Assembly: GCF_001427665.1 (NCBI RefSeq)
Contig: NZ_LMHC01000021.1
Location: 235,134 to 299,133 of the forward strand
Direction: 5' to 3'
DNA: 64,000 bases
Source of the DNA: Caulobacter sp. Root655
GTDB lineage: Bacteria > Pseudomonadota > Alphaproteobacteria > Caulobacterales > Caulobacteraceae
Part shown: piece by piece, positions 54,314 through 63,721 of the stretch
How the letters are laid out: each line of letters starts with the position of its first letter
Numbering within the stretch: the stretch's first letter is position 1
Notes under the pieces: generated by a model
Database searches by the model: none
What the model was told of the DNA's origin: nothing
Seen by the model: the letters and a program-made list of their open reading frames with translations, nothing else
Translations under genes and position numbers: made by a program

Positions 54314-56683
54314 TTAGTAGAGCCCGCTGATGTCGGGAGCCGTGGTCGGCGGCTTGGGCGCGCCCGGCGCCGGGCCGATTTGCCCACCGGGCCAGGCGTC
54401 GCCGTACGGCTGCGGCCCCGTGGGAATGGTCGGAACCACGACCTTGGGCTCGGTGCCGGGACGGAAAGCCTCGCGGACGCCGCGGACCATCACGAACTTG
54501 GCGTTCTTCGGAGCCTTGAACTCGGTCTTCGGCTGCCCCTTCAGGGCCTCGCGCATGAAGTCCATGAAGATCGGCACCGGGCCCGTGGCGCCGGTCTCGC
54601 CTTCGCCCAGCGAGCGGTTGTCGTCGAAGCCGATGAACACCCCGACCACCAGGTTGGGCGAATAGCCCATGAACCAAGCGCTGCGGTACTCGTTGGTGGT
54701 GCCGGTCTTGCCGGCCAGCGGATAGCCCAGAGAGCTGGCCTGGGCGGCGGTGCCGCGCTGGACGACGCCCTGCAGCATCGAGGTGACCTGGTAGGCGGTG
54801 ATGGGGTCCATCACCTGTTCGCCCAGGGCTGGAATGCGCGGGCTCTCGTCGCCGTTGAAGCCGGCGTCGCAGCGCACGCAGTCGCGTTTGTCGGCGCGGA
54901 AGATCACCTTGCCTTCGCGGTCCTGCACCAGTTCGATCAGGTGCGGCTCGACCCGGCGGCCGCCGTTGACGAAGGGCGTATAGGCCGTGGTCAGCTTGAA
55001 GGGCGTGGTCTCGCCGGCGCCCAGGGCCATGGCCAGGACCGGCGCCATGTCTCGCGTGATACCGGTTCGCTTGGCCATGTCGACGATCTTCTTCATGCCG
55101 ACGCTCTGGGCCAGGCGCACGGTCATGGCGTTGATCGACTGCTCCAGGCCCTTGCGCAGCGGCAGGGCCCCGTAGAACTTCTTGTGATAGTTCTCCGGGC
55201 TCCAGTCCTCGCCGTTGGCCCCCTTCAGGGTGATGGCGCTGTCGACCACCACGCTGGCCGGCGTGTAGCCGTTTTCCAAGGCCGTGGCGTAGACGAACGG
55301 CTTGAAGGCCGAGCCGGGCTGGCGCATCGCCTGGGTGGCGCGGTTGAAGTTCGACAGCGAGAAGCTATAGCCGCCGACCAGGGCGATGACCCGGCCGCTA
55401 TAGGGCTCCATGGCCACCAGGGCGCCGTTGACGATCGGAACCTGCCGCAACCGATAGGCCGGCGAGGTCTCGGATTTCTCGACGAACACCAGGTCGCCGA
55501 CCTTCAGGCCCTTGGTGGCGTTGGCCCAGGCCATGTCCTCGCCGGCGATCGCGCCCTCGCCCTCGTCCTTGGCGAGACGGACGGCGCCGGAGGTCGAGGT
55601 GACGATGGCGGCGCGCCAGCCGCGGCGCTCGGCGGGCGGCGCCTTGGCGCGGGCCCCCTTCTCCCAGTCGGCGTCGACCGTCTCGACATGACCCCAGGCC
55701 CCGCGCCAGCCGTGGCGGCGGTCGTATTTTTCCAGGCCTTCCATCAGCGCCACCCGGGCCGCTGTCTGCAGCTTCGGATCCAGAGTGGTGCGCATGTAAT
55801 AGCCGCCCTCGTTGAGACGCGGACCCAGGGTGGCGACACCCCGCTGACGGACTTCCTCGACGAAATAGTCGGCGTCACGATAGGCCGCGCGCTTGGGGGC
55901 CGGCTGGACCACCAGGTCCTCGGCCATCGCCTTGCGGGCATCTTCCTGGCTGACCCAGCCGAGCTCGGCCATCTGGCCCAGGATCCAGTCGCGACGGGCC
56001 TTGGCCTTGGCCTTGTTGCGGATCGGATGGTAGTTGTCCGGCCCTTTGGGCAGGGCGGCCAGATAGGCGCACTGGGCCAGGCTCAGTTCGGGGAGCGACT
56101 TGCCGAAATAGTTGTAGGCGGCCGCGCCGACCCCGAACGAGCGATAGCCCAGCCAGATTTCGTTCAGGTACAGCTCGAGAATCTGCTGCTTGTCGAGCGA
56201 CTGCTCCAGGCGCCGGGCCAGGATCGCTTCCTTGAACTTGCGACCAATCGTGGCGTCGCTGGTCAGCAGGACGTTCTTGGCCACCTGCTGGGTAATGGTC
56301 GAGCCGCCTTCCAGGCGTCGACCACGCGCGGCGTTGCCGACGTTCTTGAGCATGGCCCGCGAGAAGCCGCCCACATCGACGCCGCCGTGCTTGAAGAAGT
56401 TGCGATCCTCGGCCGCCAGGAAGGCCTGGGCCAGCTGCGGCGGGATCTGATCGTAGGGGACGAAGATCCGGCGTTCCTTGGAATATTCGCCGATCAGGGT
56501 GCCGTCCCAGGCGTAGACGCGCGTGGCGGTCGGAGGACGGTAGTCCTGGAGTTCCCCGGCGTCCGGCATGTCGTGGAACAGCCAGGCGGCGTAGATGGCG
56601 ATGGCGAAGCCGGCCACGGCGATCGCGGACAGCACCGTGACACCGGCGATGGCGATCCATCGTTCTCTAGGCTTCAGATCCAC
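54314..56683 (-). CDS. Penicillin-binding protein 1A (bifunctional peptidoglycan synthase)
   Basis: About 789 residues from a GTG at 56683 that has GGAGG just upstream; a GTG at 56785 would add 34 residues and is the alternative. A membrane anchor (VTVLSAIAVAGFAIAIYAAWLF) leads to the GT51 domain (AAEDRNFFKHGGVDVGG, GGSTITQQVAKN, LYLNEIWLG). The transpeptidase domain has SxxK in GSAFKPF near residue 460, SxN in QSINAM and KTG in LAGKTGTTNEYR. It polymerises and crosslinks peptidoglycan. A Pro-rich tail follows. Same strand as the amidase gene upstream. Confidence 0.95.
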   Translation of the reverse strand: MDLKPRERWIAIAGVTVLSAIAVAGFAIAIYAAWLFHDMPDAGELQDYRPPTATRVYAWDGTLIGEYSKERRIFVPYDQIPPQLAQAFLAAEDRNFFKHGGVDVGGFSRAMLKNVGNAARGRRLEGGSTITQQVAKNVLLTSDATIGRKFKEAILARRLEQSLDKQQILELYLNEIWLGYRSFGVGAAAYNYFGKSLPELSLAQCAYLAALPKGPDNYHPIRNKAKAKARRDWILGQMAELGWVSQEDARKAMAEDLVVQPAPKRAAYRDADYFVEEVRQRGVATLGPRLNEGGYYMRTTLDPKLQTAARVALMEGLEKYDRRHGWRGAWGHVETVDADWEKGARAKAPPAERRGWRAAIVTSTSGAVRLAKDEGEGAIAGEDMAWANATKGLKVGDLVFVEKSETSPAYRLRQVPIVNGALVAMEPYSGRVIALVGGYSFSLSNFNRATQAMRQPGSAFKPFVYATALENGYTPASVVVDSAITLKGANGEDWSPENYHKKFYGALPLRKGLEQSINAMTVRLAQSVGMKKIVDMAKRTGITRDMAPVLAMALGAGETTPFKLTTAYTPFVNGGRRVEPHLIELVQDREGKVIFRADKRDCVRCDAGFNGDESPRIPALGEQVMDPITAYQVTSMLQGVVQRGTAAQASSLGYPLAGKTGTTNEYRSAWFMGYSPNLVVGVFIGFDDNRSLGEGETGATGPVPIFMDFMREALKGQPKTEFKAPKNAKFVMVRGVREAFRPGTEPKVVVPTIPTGPQPYGDAWPGGQIGPAPGAPKPPTTAPDISGLY

Positions 56684-56843
56684 GCCGCCTCCGTCGGGCG
56701 ATGCACTTTCGCCCGCTCCATTCGAATCCTCTAGAGCGCGATCGGCAAAAACGTAAGCGGTTTTGCGGTCGCGGAGGCGGCCCACGTCCGACGCGTCGCC
56801 CCCACCATGGCTCTAGCGCGCATCGGAGAAGGCGCCAACGGCC

Positions 56844-58040
56844 CTAACGCGCGGCGATGCGCGTCTGGGCGGCGAAGTACGACTCGATCGAACTGGCCAC
56901 GGCGTCCATCAGGCGCCCGCGACCGGCGGAGCTTTTCAGCAGCTGCTCGTCGTCGACATTGGTGATGAAGCCCATTTCCAGCAGCACGGCCGGGATGTCG
57001 GGGGCCAGCAGCACGATGAAGCCGGCGTCGCGATGGCTGCGGCGCAGCAGTACGGTCTCTTCGCCCACCGATTGCAGCAGGGTTTCGGCGAAGGCGGCCG
57101 AGCGGTTCTTGGTGGCGCGCTGCGAGAGGTCCAGCAGGATCTGGCTGACCGCGCGGTCGCGGCCCGGCAGATTGGCCTTCATCAGCCAGTCGTCCTTCTC
57201 GAGCACCCGCGCCACGCGCTCGGTGCCCTTTTCCGACAGGGTATAGACGCTGGCCCCGCGGGTCGCCGCGTCGGGCCCCGAATCGGCGTGCAGCGAGATG
57301 AACAGGTCGGCGTCGGCGCGGCGGGCGACCTGCACCCGCGCCTCCAGCGGCACGAAGGTGTCGGACTGCCGGGTCATGACCACGGTGTAGCGACCGGACT
57401 TTTCCAGCCGGGCCTTCAGCGCCTTGGCGGCGGCCAGGGTGACGTCCTTCTCGGCCGTGTTGGCCCCCGACGAGCCGGGATCCTTGCCGCCGTGGCCGGC
57501 GTCGATGACGATGACCTTCTTCAGGCGCAGGGCCGAGGCCTTGACCGGAGCCGAAACCAGGGTCGGACGCAGAACGGGTGCTTGGGCGCCGGGCGCGTCG
57601 GTGGATTTCAGGTCGATGACATAGCGATAGGCCGAAGCGCCGTCGCCCGGCGGCAGCAGGAAACGTCGGCGGACTTCGGCGTTGGCCTTCAGGTCCAGGC
57701 GCAGCCGCGCCCCGCCGGCCGCCTCGTCGATCGCCCAGCGCTCGACCAGCCCCTGCCCCGCGCCTTGCAGGTCGCCGGCCACCGTGACGTTGGGCAGGCC
57801 GATGACCACGCGACGATCCGTCGCTCCGTCGGCCAGCAGCTTGCCCGAGGCCGCGCGATCCAGGTCGATGACGATGCGGGTCTCGTTGCGGTCGCCGCCG
57901 AAGCGGACCTTCTGCACGCCGGCGGCCGGGGCCGGCCCTTGGGCCATGGCCACGGCGACGCCAGCCAGGGCAAGGGCGCCGACGATCATCGCCGCCCTCG
58001 CCCAACCCGTCCTCGTCGCCGAAACCAGAACCTTAGCCAT
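56844..58040 (-). CDS. amiC: N-acetylmuramoyl-L-alanine amidase (AmiC-like)
   Basis: 398 residues from ATG 58040, giving a signal peptide (MAKVLVSATRTGWARAAMIV, then GALALAGVAVAMAQG). An AMIN domain (about 35-150) is followed by Amidase_3: VIVIDAGHGGKDPGSSG (zinc histidine), a conserved glutamate region, ADLFISLHADS (second histidine) and VLLEMGFITNVDDEQ (catalytic glutamate). It cleaves the peptide from MurNAc during daughter-cell separation, and is normally activated by an EnvC/DipM-type LytM factor. It diverges from rne. Confidence 0.94.
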   Translation of the reverse strand: MAKVLVSATRTGWARAAMIVGALALAGVAVAMAQGPAPAAGVQKVRFGGDRNETRIVIDLDRAASGKLLADGATDRRVVIGLPNVTVAGDLQGAGQGLVERWAIDEAAGGARLRLDLKANAEVRRRFLLPPGDGASAYRYVIDLKSTDAPGAQAPVLRPTLVSAPVKASALRLKKVIVIDAGHGGKDPGSSGANTAEKDVTLAAAKALKARLEKSGRYTVVMTRQSDTFVPLEARVQVARRADADLFISLHADSGPDAATRGASVYTLSEKGTERVARVLEKDDWLMKANLPGRDRAVSQILLDLSQRATKNRSAAFAETLLQSVGEETVLLRRSHRDAGFIVLLAPDIPAVLLEMGFITNVDDEQLLKSSAGRGRLMDAVASSIESYFAAQTRIAAR

Positions 58041-58597
58041 CACGCCCGCCCTTGGCGACCAACCTAGTCCAAAAAACGATATCCGCATCTTCGGGTACAG
58101 AAATCGTTAACCCCACGCGCGACATGCGCTCCGCCCCGACGTTCAGTCGAGCGCTTTTCTTTTATGATGCGATGTTGCTACACTATGGTCCGCGCGCTGA
58201 ACGCCCTGATCGTCATGGCGGTAAGCGTGAGCGGTTCCTATCTCACGGACGCACTTGTATTCCTTCTGGATGCAAACCGCGTTCGCGGCCGGAATCGCCG
58301 GACTGAAATGAGTTTGGGCGCGATTACCAGCGTGAGGCACGAAGCCTTCGCCTGGATCGTCCCGCAGGGCCCGCGTCGGGCCCTTAAGCCGCCCCCGGCG
58401 TCGACGCTCCATCCGATCCGCGCCTTTCGGCGCGTTTAAGGAACACAGAAACCTTATGGGCTGCGCCGCACCCGACCGCCTTTGGCGACCGACCTTCCGC
58501 AACCGCTTCGGCGGTGCGACGGGCGGTGACGCGCGCGCCCTTCATTCATATCGGCGCCCGGGCCTAGCGCCCGCCGCGCGCCGTGGAGATACCCTTT
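58041..58597 (+). promoter_or_regulatory. Long leader/intergenic region ahead of rne
   Basis: 557 bases between divergent amiC and rne with no supported gene. A GCTACACT element (58177-58184) is a candidate -10, which would give rne a leader of about 400 bases. GGGCCC-GCGTC-GGGCCC (near 58367-58383) forms a strong hairpin in that leader. Long structured leaders allow RNase E to cleave its own mRNA in E. coli; the same is inferred here. A TGGAGA Shine-Dalgarno precedes the start. Confidence 0.4.
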
Positions 58598-61369
58598 ATG
58601 TCGAAGAAGATGTTGATCGACGCCGCCCACGCCGAAGAGACGCGTGTGGTGGTCGTGGATGGTACCCGGGTTGAAGAATTCGATTTCGAGAGCCAGACCC
58701 GCAAGCAACTCCGAGGAAATATCTATCTCGCCAAGGTGACCCGCGTTGAGCCCAGCCTGCAGGCTGCGTTCATCGAATATGGCGGCAATCGCCACGGCTT
58801 CCTCGCCTTCAACGAGATCCATCCGGACTATTACCAGATCCCGGTCGCCGACCGCGAAGCGCTGATGCGCGACGATTCCGGCGACGACGAGGACGACCAT
58901 CACCACGCCCGTGACGGCGAGAACGAAGGCGACGCCGTCGACGACGAGGAAGACGCCGTCGAGGAAGAACTGGCGCGCCGCAAGCGCCGCCTGATGCGCA
59001 AGTACAAGATCCAGGAAGTGATCCGCCGTCGGCAGATCATGCTGGTTCAGGTCGTCAAGGAAGAGCGCGGCAACAAGGGCGCGGCCCTGACCACCTATTT
59101 GTCGCTGGCCGGCCGCTATGGCGTCCTGATGCCCAACACCGCCCGCGGCGGCGGCATCAGCCGCAAGATCACCACGATCACCGACCGCAAGCGCCTCAAG
59201 AGCGTCGTCCAGGGCCTGGACGTGCCGCAGGGCATGGGCCTGATCGTCCGCACGGCCGGCGCCAAGCGCACCAAGGCCGAGATCAAGCGCGACTACGAAT
59301 ACCTGCTGCGTCTGTGGGAGAACATCCGCGACAACACGCTGCACTCGATCGCCCCGGCGCTGATCTACGAGGAGGAAGACCTCGTCAAACGCGCCATCCG
59401 CGACATGTACGACAAGGACCTGGAAGGCATCTGGGTCGAGGGCGAGGCCGGCTACAAGGAAGCGCGCGACTTCATGCGCATGCTGATGCCCAGCCAGGCC
59501 AAGAAGGTTTTCCCCTATCGCGAGCCGGCGCCGCTGTTCGTCAAGCACAAGATCGAGGACCATCTGGCCCAGATCTACTCGCCGATCGTGCCCCTGCGTT
59601 CGGGCGGCTATCTGGTGATCAACCAGACCGAGGCCCTGGTGGCCATCGACGTCAACTCGGGCAAGGCGACGCGCGAGCGCAACATCGAGGCCACCGCGCT
59701 GAAGACCAACCTGGAAGCGGCGGAAGAAGCCGCCCGCCAGCTGCGTCTGCGCGACCTGGCCGGCCTGATCGTCATCGACTTCATCGACATGGATGAAGGC
59801 AAGAACAACCGCGCCGTCGAGAAGGTCCTCAAGGACTCGCTCAAGGACGATCGCGCCCGCATCCAGATGGGCAAGATCAGCGGTTTCGGCCTGATGGAAA
59901 TCAGCCGCCAGCGCCGCCGCACCGGCGTGCTGGAAGGCACCACCCACGTCTGCGAACACTGCGACGGCACCGGCCGCGTCCGCTCGGTCGAGTCCAGCGC
60001 CCTGGCGGCGCTGCGCGCGGTCGAGGTCGAGGCCCTGAAGGGCGGCGGCGCCGTCACCCTGAAGGTCAGCCGCCCCGTGGGGATCTATATCCTCAACGAA
60101 AAGCGCGCCTACCTGCTGCGCCTGCAGCAGACCCACGCGCTGTTCGTCACCGTGCTGGTCGACGACGCCCTGCACCAGGCCGAGCACGACATCGAACGCA
60201 CGGAGCTGGGCGAGCGCCCCGCCCCGCAGATCTTCGCCCCGATCGAGCCCGACCCCGTCTATGACGACGAGGCGTTCGACGACGAGGAGGACGAGGACGA
60301 AGAAGAGATCGAGGTCGAGGACGAAGTCGCCGGCGAAGACGACGCCGAGCCCCGCGCCGCCCGTCCGGCCCGCGCCGAACCGGCCGAGGATGACGACAGC
60401 CGTCGTCGCGGCCGCAAGCGTCGCCGCCGTGGCGGCCGTCGCGATGACGCCGCCGACGACGCGCCGGTCGAAGCCGCTGGCGACGAAGACGAGGATGACG
60501 CCGACGGCGCCGACCGTCCCGAAGCCGAGATCGACGGCGAGGACGAGGAAGCCCGTCGCCGTCGCCGCCGTCGCGGTCGCCGTGGCGGCCGTCGCGGTGG
60601 TCGCGAGGATGGTGACCGTCCGGCCGACGTCTTCGCCTGGACCCGTCCGCGAGTGCCGTTCGGCGAGAGCGCCTTCGTCTGGCACGACCCTGAAGCCCTG
60701 GACGGCCGCAACAGCGAACGCCGGCCCAATGGCGATCGTCCGGAGCGCGCCGAGCGTCCGGAAGCCGTCGAAGCGCCGGTCGCCGAACGTGCGGAGCGTC
60801 CTGAACGCGCCGAGCGTTCGGAGCGCGGTCGTCGCGGTCGTGGCCGTGGCGAACGCGGTGAACGTGGCGAACGGACCGAACAGGTCGAAGCGCCGCGCGG
60901 CGAACGCGTTCCCGCGTTGCGGGTCGACGCCGCCGATCTGGAGCTGGCGCCCCTGGCCCCGGCCGTGATCGAAGGCCCGCCGGCCGATGTCTGGGTCGAA
61001 CTGCCGCCCCAGGAGGAAGCGCCCAAGAAGGCCCGCCGTCCGCGCAGCCGTGGCCGCAAGGCCAGCGAGGACGCCGCGCCCGAAATCGTCGCCGAAGTCG
61101 AGGTCGTGGAAGCCGCTCCCGTCGCCGCTCCGGTGGTCGAGGACGTTCCGCTGGTGGCGGCCGATGTCGAGGTGGCGGCCCCGGCCCCCGTCACGACACG
61201 CTCGCGCCGCGCCGCGCCCGTCCCCGTGGCCGTGGCCGTCCCCGTGGCCGTCGCTCCGGAACCGGTCGCTCCGGAAACGGTCGCCGAGCCCGTCGCGGTC
61301 GAGCCCGATCCGTCCGAGATCTCCACGCCGCCTGAAAAGCCGAAGCGCGGCTGGTGGCGCCGGGGCTAG
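58598..61369 (+). CDS. rne: Ribonuclease E
   Basis: 923 residues. The S1 domain (about 35-160) is interrupted by a highly acidic insertion (about 92-125, many Asp/Glu) and a basic helix (RRKRRLMRKYKIQ). The catalytic core has VAIDVNSGK and LIVIDFIDMDEG (magnesium-binding aspartates), and the zinc-link CEHCDGTG. The C-terminal third is disordered, with alternating Arg-rich and acidic blocks, and ends KRGWWRRG; a GWW peptide of this kind binds PNPase in Caulobacter. It initiates mRNA decay and forms ribonucleoprotein condensates. ATG 58598 is preferred to a GTG five codons upstream. Confidence 0.97.
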   Translation: MSKKMLIDAAHAEETRVVVVDGTRVEEFDFESQTRKQLRGNIYLAKVTRVEPSLQAAFIEYGGNRHGFLAFNEIHPDYYQIPVADREALMRDDSGDDEDDHHHARDGENEGDAVDDEEDAVEEELARRKRRLMRKYKIQEVIRRRQIMLVQVVKEERGNKGAALTTYLSLAGRYGVLMPNTARGGGISRKITTITDRKRLKSVVQGLDVPQGMGLIVRTAGAKRTKAEIKRDYEYLLRLWENIRDNTLHSIAPALIYEEEDLVKRAIRDMYDKDLEGIWVEGEAGYKEARDFMRMLMPSQAKKVFPYREPAPLFVKHKIEDHLAQIYSPIVPLRSGGYLVINQTEALVAIDVNSGKATRERNIEATALKTNLEAAEEAARQLRLRDLAGLIVIDFIDMDEGKNNRAVEKVLKDSLKDDRARIQMGKISGFGLMEISRQRRRTGVLEGTTHVCEHCDGTGRVRSVESSALAALRAVEVEALKGGGAVTLKVSRPVGIYILNEKRAYLLRLQQTHALFVTVLVDDALHQAEHDIERTELGERPAPQIFAPIEPDPVYDDEAFDDEEDEDEEEIEVEDEVAGEDDAEPRAARPARAEPAEDDDSRRRGRKRRRRGGRRDDAADDAPVEAAGDEDEDDADGADRPEAEIDGEDEEARRRRRRRGRRGGRRGGREDGDRPADVFAWTRPRVPFGESAFVWHDPEALDGRNSERRPNGDRPERAERPEAVEAPVAERAERPERAERSERGRRGRGRGERGERGERTEQVEAPRGERVPALRVDAADLELAPLAPAVIEGPPADVWVELPPQEEAPKKARRPRSRGRKASEDAAPEIVAEVEVVEAAPVAAPVVEDVPLVAADVEVAAPAPVTTRSRRAAPVPVAVAVPVAVAPEPVAPETVAEPVAVEPDPSEISTPPEKPKRGWWRRG

Positions 61370-61379
61370 CAAGGTTCGA

Positions 61380-61415
61380 TGACGGCCGGCGGGGCCCTGG
61401 TCCCGCCGGCCGTCA
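61380..61415 (+). terminator. Strong hairpin after rne
   Basis: A perfect 14-bp stem TGACGGCCGGCGGG/CCCGCCGGCCGTCA (61380-61393/61402-61415) with an 8-base loop, ten bases past the rne stop. No T-run follows (CGACTATATC), so it may be a decay barrier or a weak terminator. Confidence 0.6.
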
Positions 61416-61516
61416 CGACTATATCCGTGTGTAGCTTGATCGACCGTTGTTCCCAGGTCGTCGAGAACCGCGTTAGACTGCTGCTTGAGCGCGGGGGCGC
61501 GATCAGGAGAGCTTCG

Positions 61517-62947
61517 ATGACCTCCCGTAGTTGGGCGGCTTCCGGAAGGATCGGCAGGAAGGCGGGATCGGCGCTGTCGGCGCTGGCCCTGCTGACGGCC
61601 ACCCTGGCGCCGGCCGTCCCGGCTCATGCCCAGGACGGCCCCTCCCTGATCCGCGACACCGAGATCGAGGAGATCCTGCACCGCGACGCCGACCCGATCT
61701 ATGCGGCGGCGGGCCTGGACCCCAAGACCGTGCGCATCCTGCTGGTCGGCGACAAGGAACTGAACGCCTTCGCCACCCAGGGCCTGATGATGGGGCTGAA
61801 CACCGGCCTGATCCTGCAGACCGAAACGCCGAACCAACTGAAGGGCGTCATCGCCCACGAAACCGGACACCTGGCCGGCGCCCACCCGCTGCGGTCCGGC
61901 GAGATGATGAAGGCCGGCCTCACGCCGATGATCCTGACCATGGGCCTGGGCGTGCTGGCCGCCCTGGCCGGCGCCCCCGACGCCGGGGCCGTGCTGATGG
62001 GCAACGCCTCCTATTTCGGGACTCTGGGCGCCCTGGGCTACAGCCGTGACCAGGAATCGCGGGCCGACCAGGCCGGCGCCGGCTTCCTGGAGGCCACCGG
62101 CCAGTCGGGCCGCGGCCTCGTCGAGTTCTTCGACAACTTCCGCTACCAGGAGGTCTTCGACCAGTCGCGGCGCTTCGCCTATTTCCGCAGCCACCCGCTG
62201 TCGTCCGAACGCATCGAGACCCTGCGCAGCCGGGTCGAACGGCAGCCGCACTGGAACGCGGTCGACAGCCCGGAAGACCTGGCCGAGCACGAGATCATGA
62301 AGGCCAAGCTGGAGGGGTTCCTCAATCCCGGCGTGGCCATCGTCAAGTACAAGGAAAGCGACCGGGGCTTCCCGGCCCGCTACGCCCGGGCCATCGCCTA
62401 TTATCAGATGAAGGAGCCCGACCGGGCCCTGAAGATCCTCGACGGCCTGATCGCCGAGAACGAGAACAATCCCTACCTCTGGGAGCTCAAGGGCCAGATC
62501 CTGTTCGAGTTCAACCGCGTCAAGGAAGCCGAGGAGCCGCAGCGCCGCTCGGTGGCGCTCAAGCCCGACGCCGCCCTGTTGCGGGTCAACCTCGGCCAGA
62601 CCCTGATCGGCCAGAGCGATCCCAAGAAGGTCGAGGAAGGCATCGCCGAACTGAAGCGCTCGCTGATCGACGAGAGCGACAATTCCGTCGCCTGGCGCCT
62701 GCTGGCCCAGGCCTACGACCAGCGCGGCGAGGACGGCCAGGCGCGGCTGGCCACGGCCGAACAGTATTTCAACATGGGCGCCGCCCAGGAGGCCCGGGTG
62801 TTCGCCATGCGGGCCCGTGAACTGCTCAAGAAGGACAGCATCGAATGGCGCCGGGCCACCGACATCGTCCTGACCTCCAACCCTTCCAACCAGGACCTCA
62901 AGGACCTGGCCAAGGAAGGCGCCGTCACCTCGGGGCTTCGCCGCTGA
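61517..62947 (+). CDS. M48 family metalloprotease with TPR domain (BepA-like)
   Basis: 476 residues. A signal peptide (cleavage near AHAQD, residue 39) is followed by the M48 domain: GLILQTETPNQLKGVIAHETGHLAGAH with HExxH at 114-118 and the third zinc ligand in SRDQESRADQAG. The C-terminal half holds tetratricopeptide repeats (YARAIAYYQMKEPDRALKIL, NPYLWELKGQILFEF). This is the layout of BepA/YfgC, a periplasmic protease-chaperone for LPS and outer-membrane protein assembly. ATG 61517 with GGAGA upstream is chosen over an in-frame start inside the rne hairpin. A DsbA-like lipoprotein follows 24 bases later. Confidence 0.92.
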   Translation: MTSRSWAASGRIGRKAGSALSALALLTATLAPAVPAHAQDGPSLIRDTEIEEILHRDADPIYAAAGLDPKTVRILLVGDKELNAFATQGLMMGLNTGLILQTETPNQLKGVIAHETGHLAGAHPLRSGEMMKAGLTPMILTMGLGVLAALAGAPDAGAVLMGNASYFGTLGALGYSRDQESRADQAGAGFLEATGQSGRGLVEFFDNFRYQEVFDQSRRFAYFRSHPLSSERIETLRSRVERQPHWNAVDSPEDLAEHEIMKAKLEGFLNPGVAIVKYKESDRGFPARYARAIAYYQMKEPDRALKILDGLIAENENNPYLWELKGQILFEFNRVKEAEEPQRRSVALKPDAALLRVNLGQTLIGQSDPKKVEEGIAELKRSLIDESDNSVAWRLLAQAYDQRGEDGQARLATAEQYFNMGAAQEARVFAMRARELLKKDSIEWRRATDIVLTSNPSNQDLKDLAKEGAVTSGLRR

Positions 62948-62971
62948 GGCGTCCCCTTTCCAGAGAACCCC

Positions 62972-63721
62972 ATGTCCCTGTTTGATCGTCCCCTGGCGCG
63001 CCGACTGGCGCTGGCCGCCGTCTCCGTCGCCGCCCTGGGCCTGGCCGCCTGTGGTCCGCCCAAGCCCGACAAGGCGTTCGGCGAAAAGGTCCGGGCCTAT
63101 CTGCTGGAGAATCCCGAGGTCCTGGTCGAGGTCAGCGCCAAGCTGCAGGCCAAGCAGATCGCCCAGACCGCCGACAAGGCCCGGGGCGCGATCGGCAAGT
63201 ACCGCCAGGCGCTGGAACGCGATCCCCGCGACTTCGTGGCCAATCCCAACGGCGCGATCACCGTGGTCGAGTTCTTCGACTACAAGTGCGGCTACTGCAA
63301 GCTGGCCGCCCCGGAGGTGATCGCCCTGATCCAGCAGAACCCGGACGTGCGTTTCGTGTTCAAGGACTTCGTGATCTTCGGCCACGACTCCGAGGTCGCC
63401 GCCCGCATGGTCCTGGGGTCCAGGGACCAGGGCAAGTCGCTGGTCTTCCACAAGCGCCTGATGGCCGAGAAGAGCCTGGACGAGGCGGCGGTCATGCGGA
63501 TCGCCCAGGAGGTCGGGATCGACGTGACCAAGGCCCGCGCCGCCGCCGGCGCCGAGCCGGTCACCCAGCACCTGGCCGACACCCACGCCCTGGCCCAGGC
63601 CCTGGCCATCGAGGGCACCCCCGCCTTCCTGGTCGGCGACACGATGATCGCCGGGGCCGACATGAGGGCCCTGAAGCTGGCGATCGAACAGGCCCGGGCG
63701 GGCAAGACCAAGAAGGTCTAG
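62972..63721 (+). CDS. DsbA-family thiol-disulfide lipoprotein
   Basis: 249 residues. A lipobox LAAC places the acylated cysteine at residue 27, so it is membrane-tethered in the periplasm. After a helical linker (about 30-85, resembling the trimerisation stalk of ScsC-type proteins) the thioredoxin fold shows active-site CGYC (Cys106-Cys109) in VVEFFDYKCGYCKLA and a cis-Pro loop in IEGTPAFLVGD. It may be an oxidase or isomerase for envelope proteins. It lies 24 bases after the M48 protease, so both are likely in one operon concerned with envelope quality control. Confidence 0.9.
   Translation: MSLFDRPLARRLALAAVSVAALGLAACGPPKPDKAFGEKVRAYLLENPEVLVEVSAKLQAKQIAQTADKARGAIGKYRQALERDPRDFVANPNGAITVVEFFDYKCGYCKLAAPEVIALIQQNPDVRFVFKDFVIFGHDSEVAARMVLGSRDQGKSLVFHKRLMAEKSLDEAAVMRIAQEVGIDVTKARAAAGAEPVTQHLADTHALAQALAIEGTPAFLVGDTMIAGADMRALKLAIEQARAGKTKKV

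Noticed and set aside
58454..63586. 1710-codon open frame on the minus strand opposite rne, the M48 protease and DsbA
   Set aside because: It is the antisense shadow of three clearly recognisable genes; such long antisense frames are expected at this G+C and it contains no domain I recognise.
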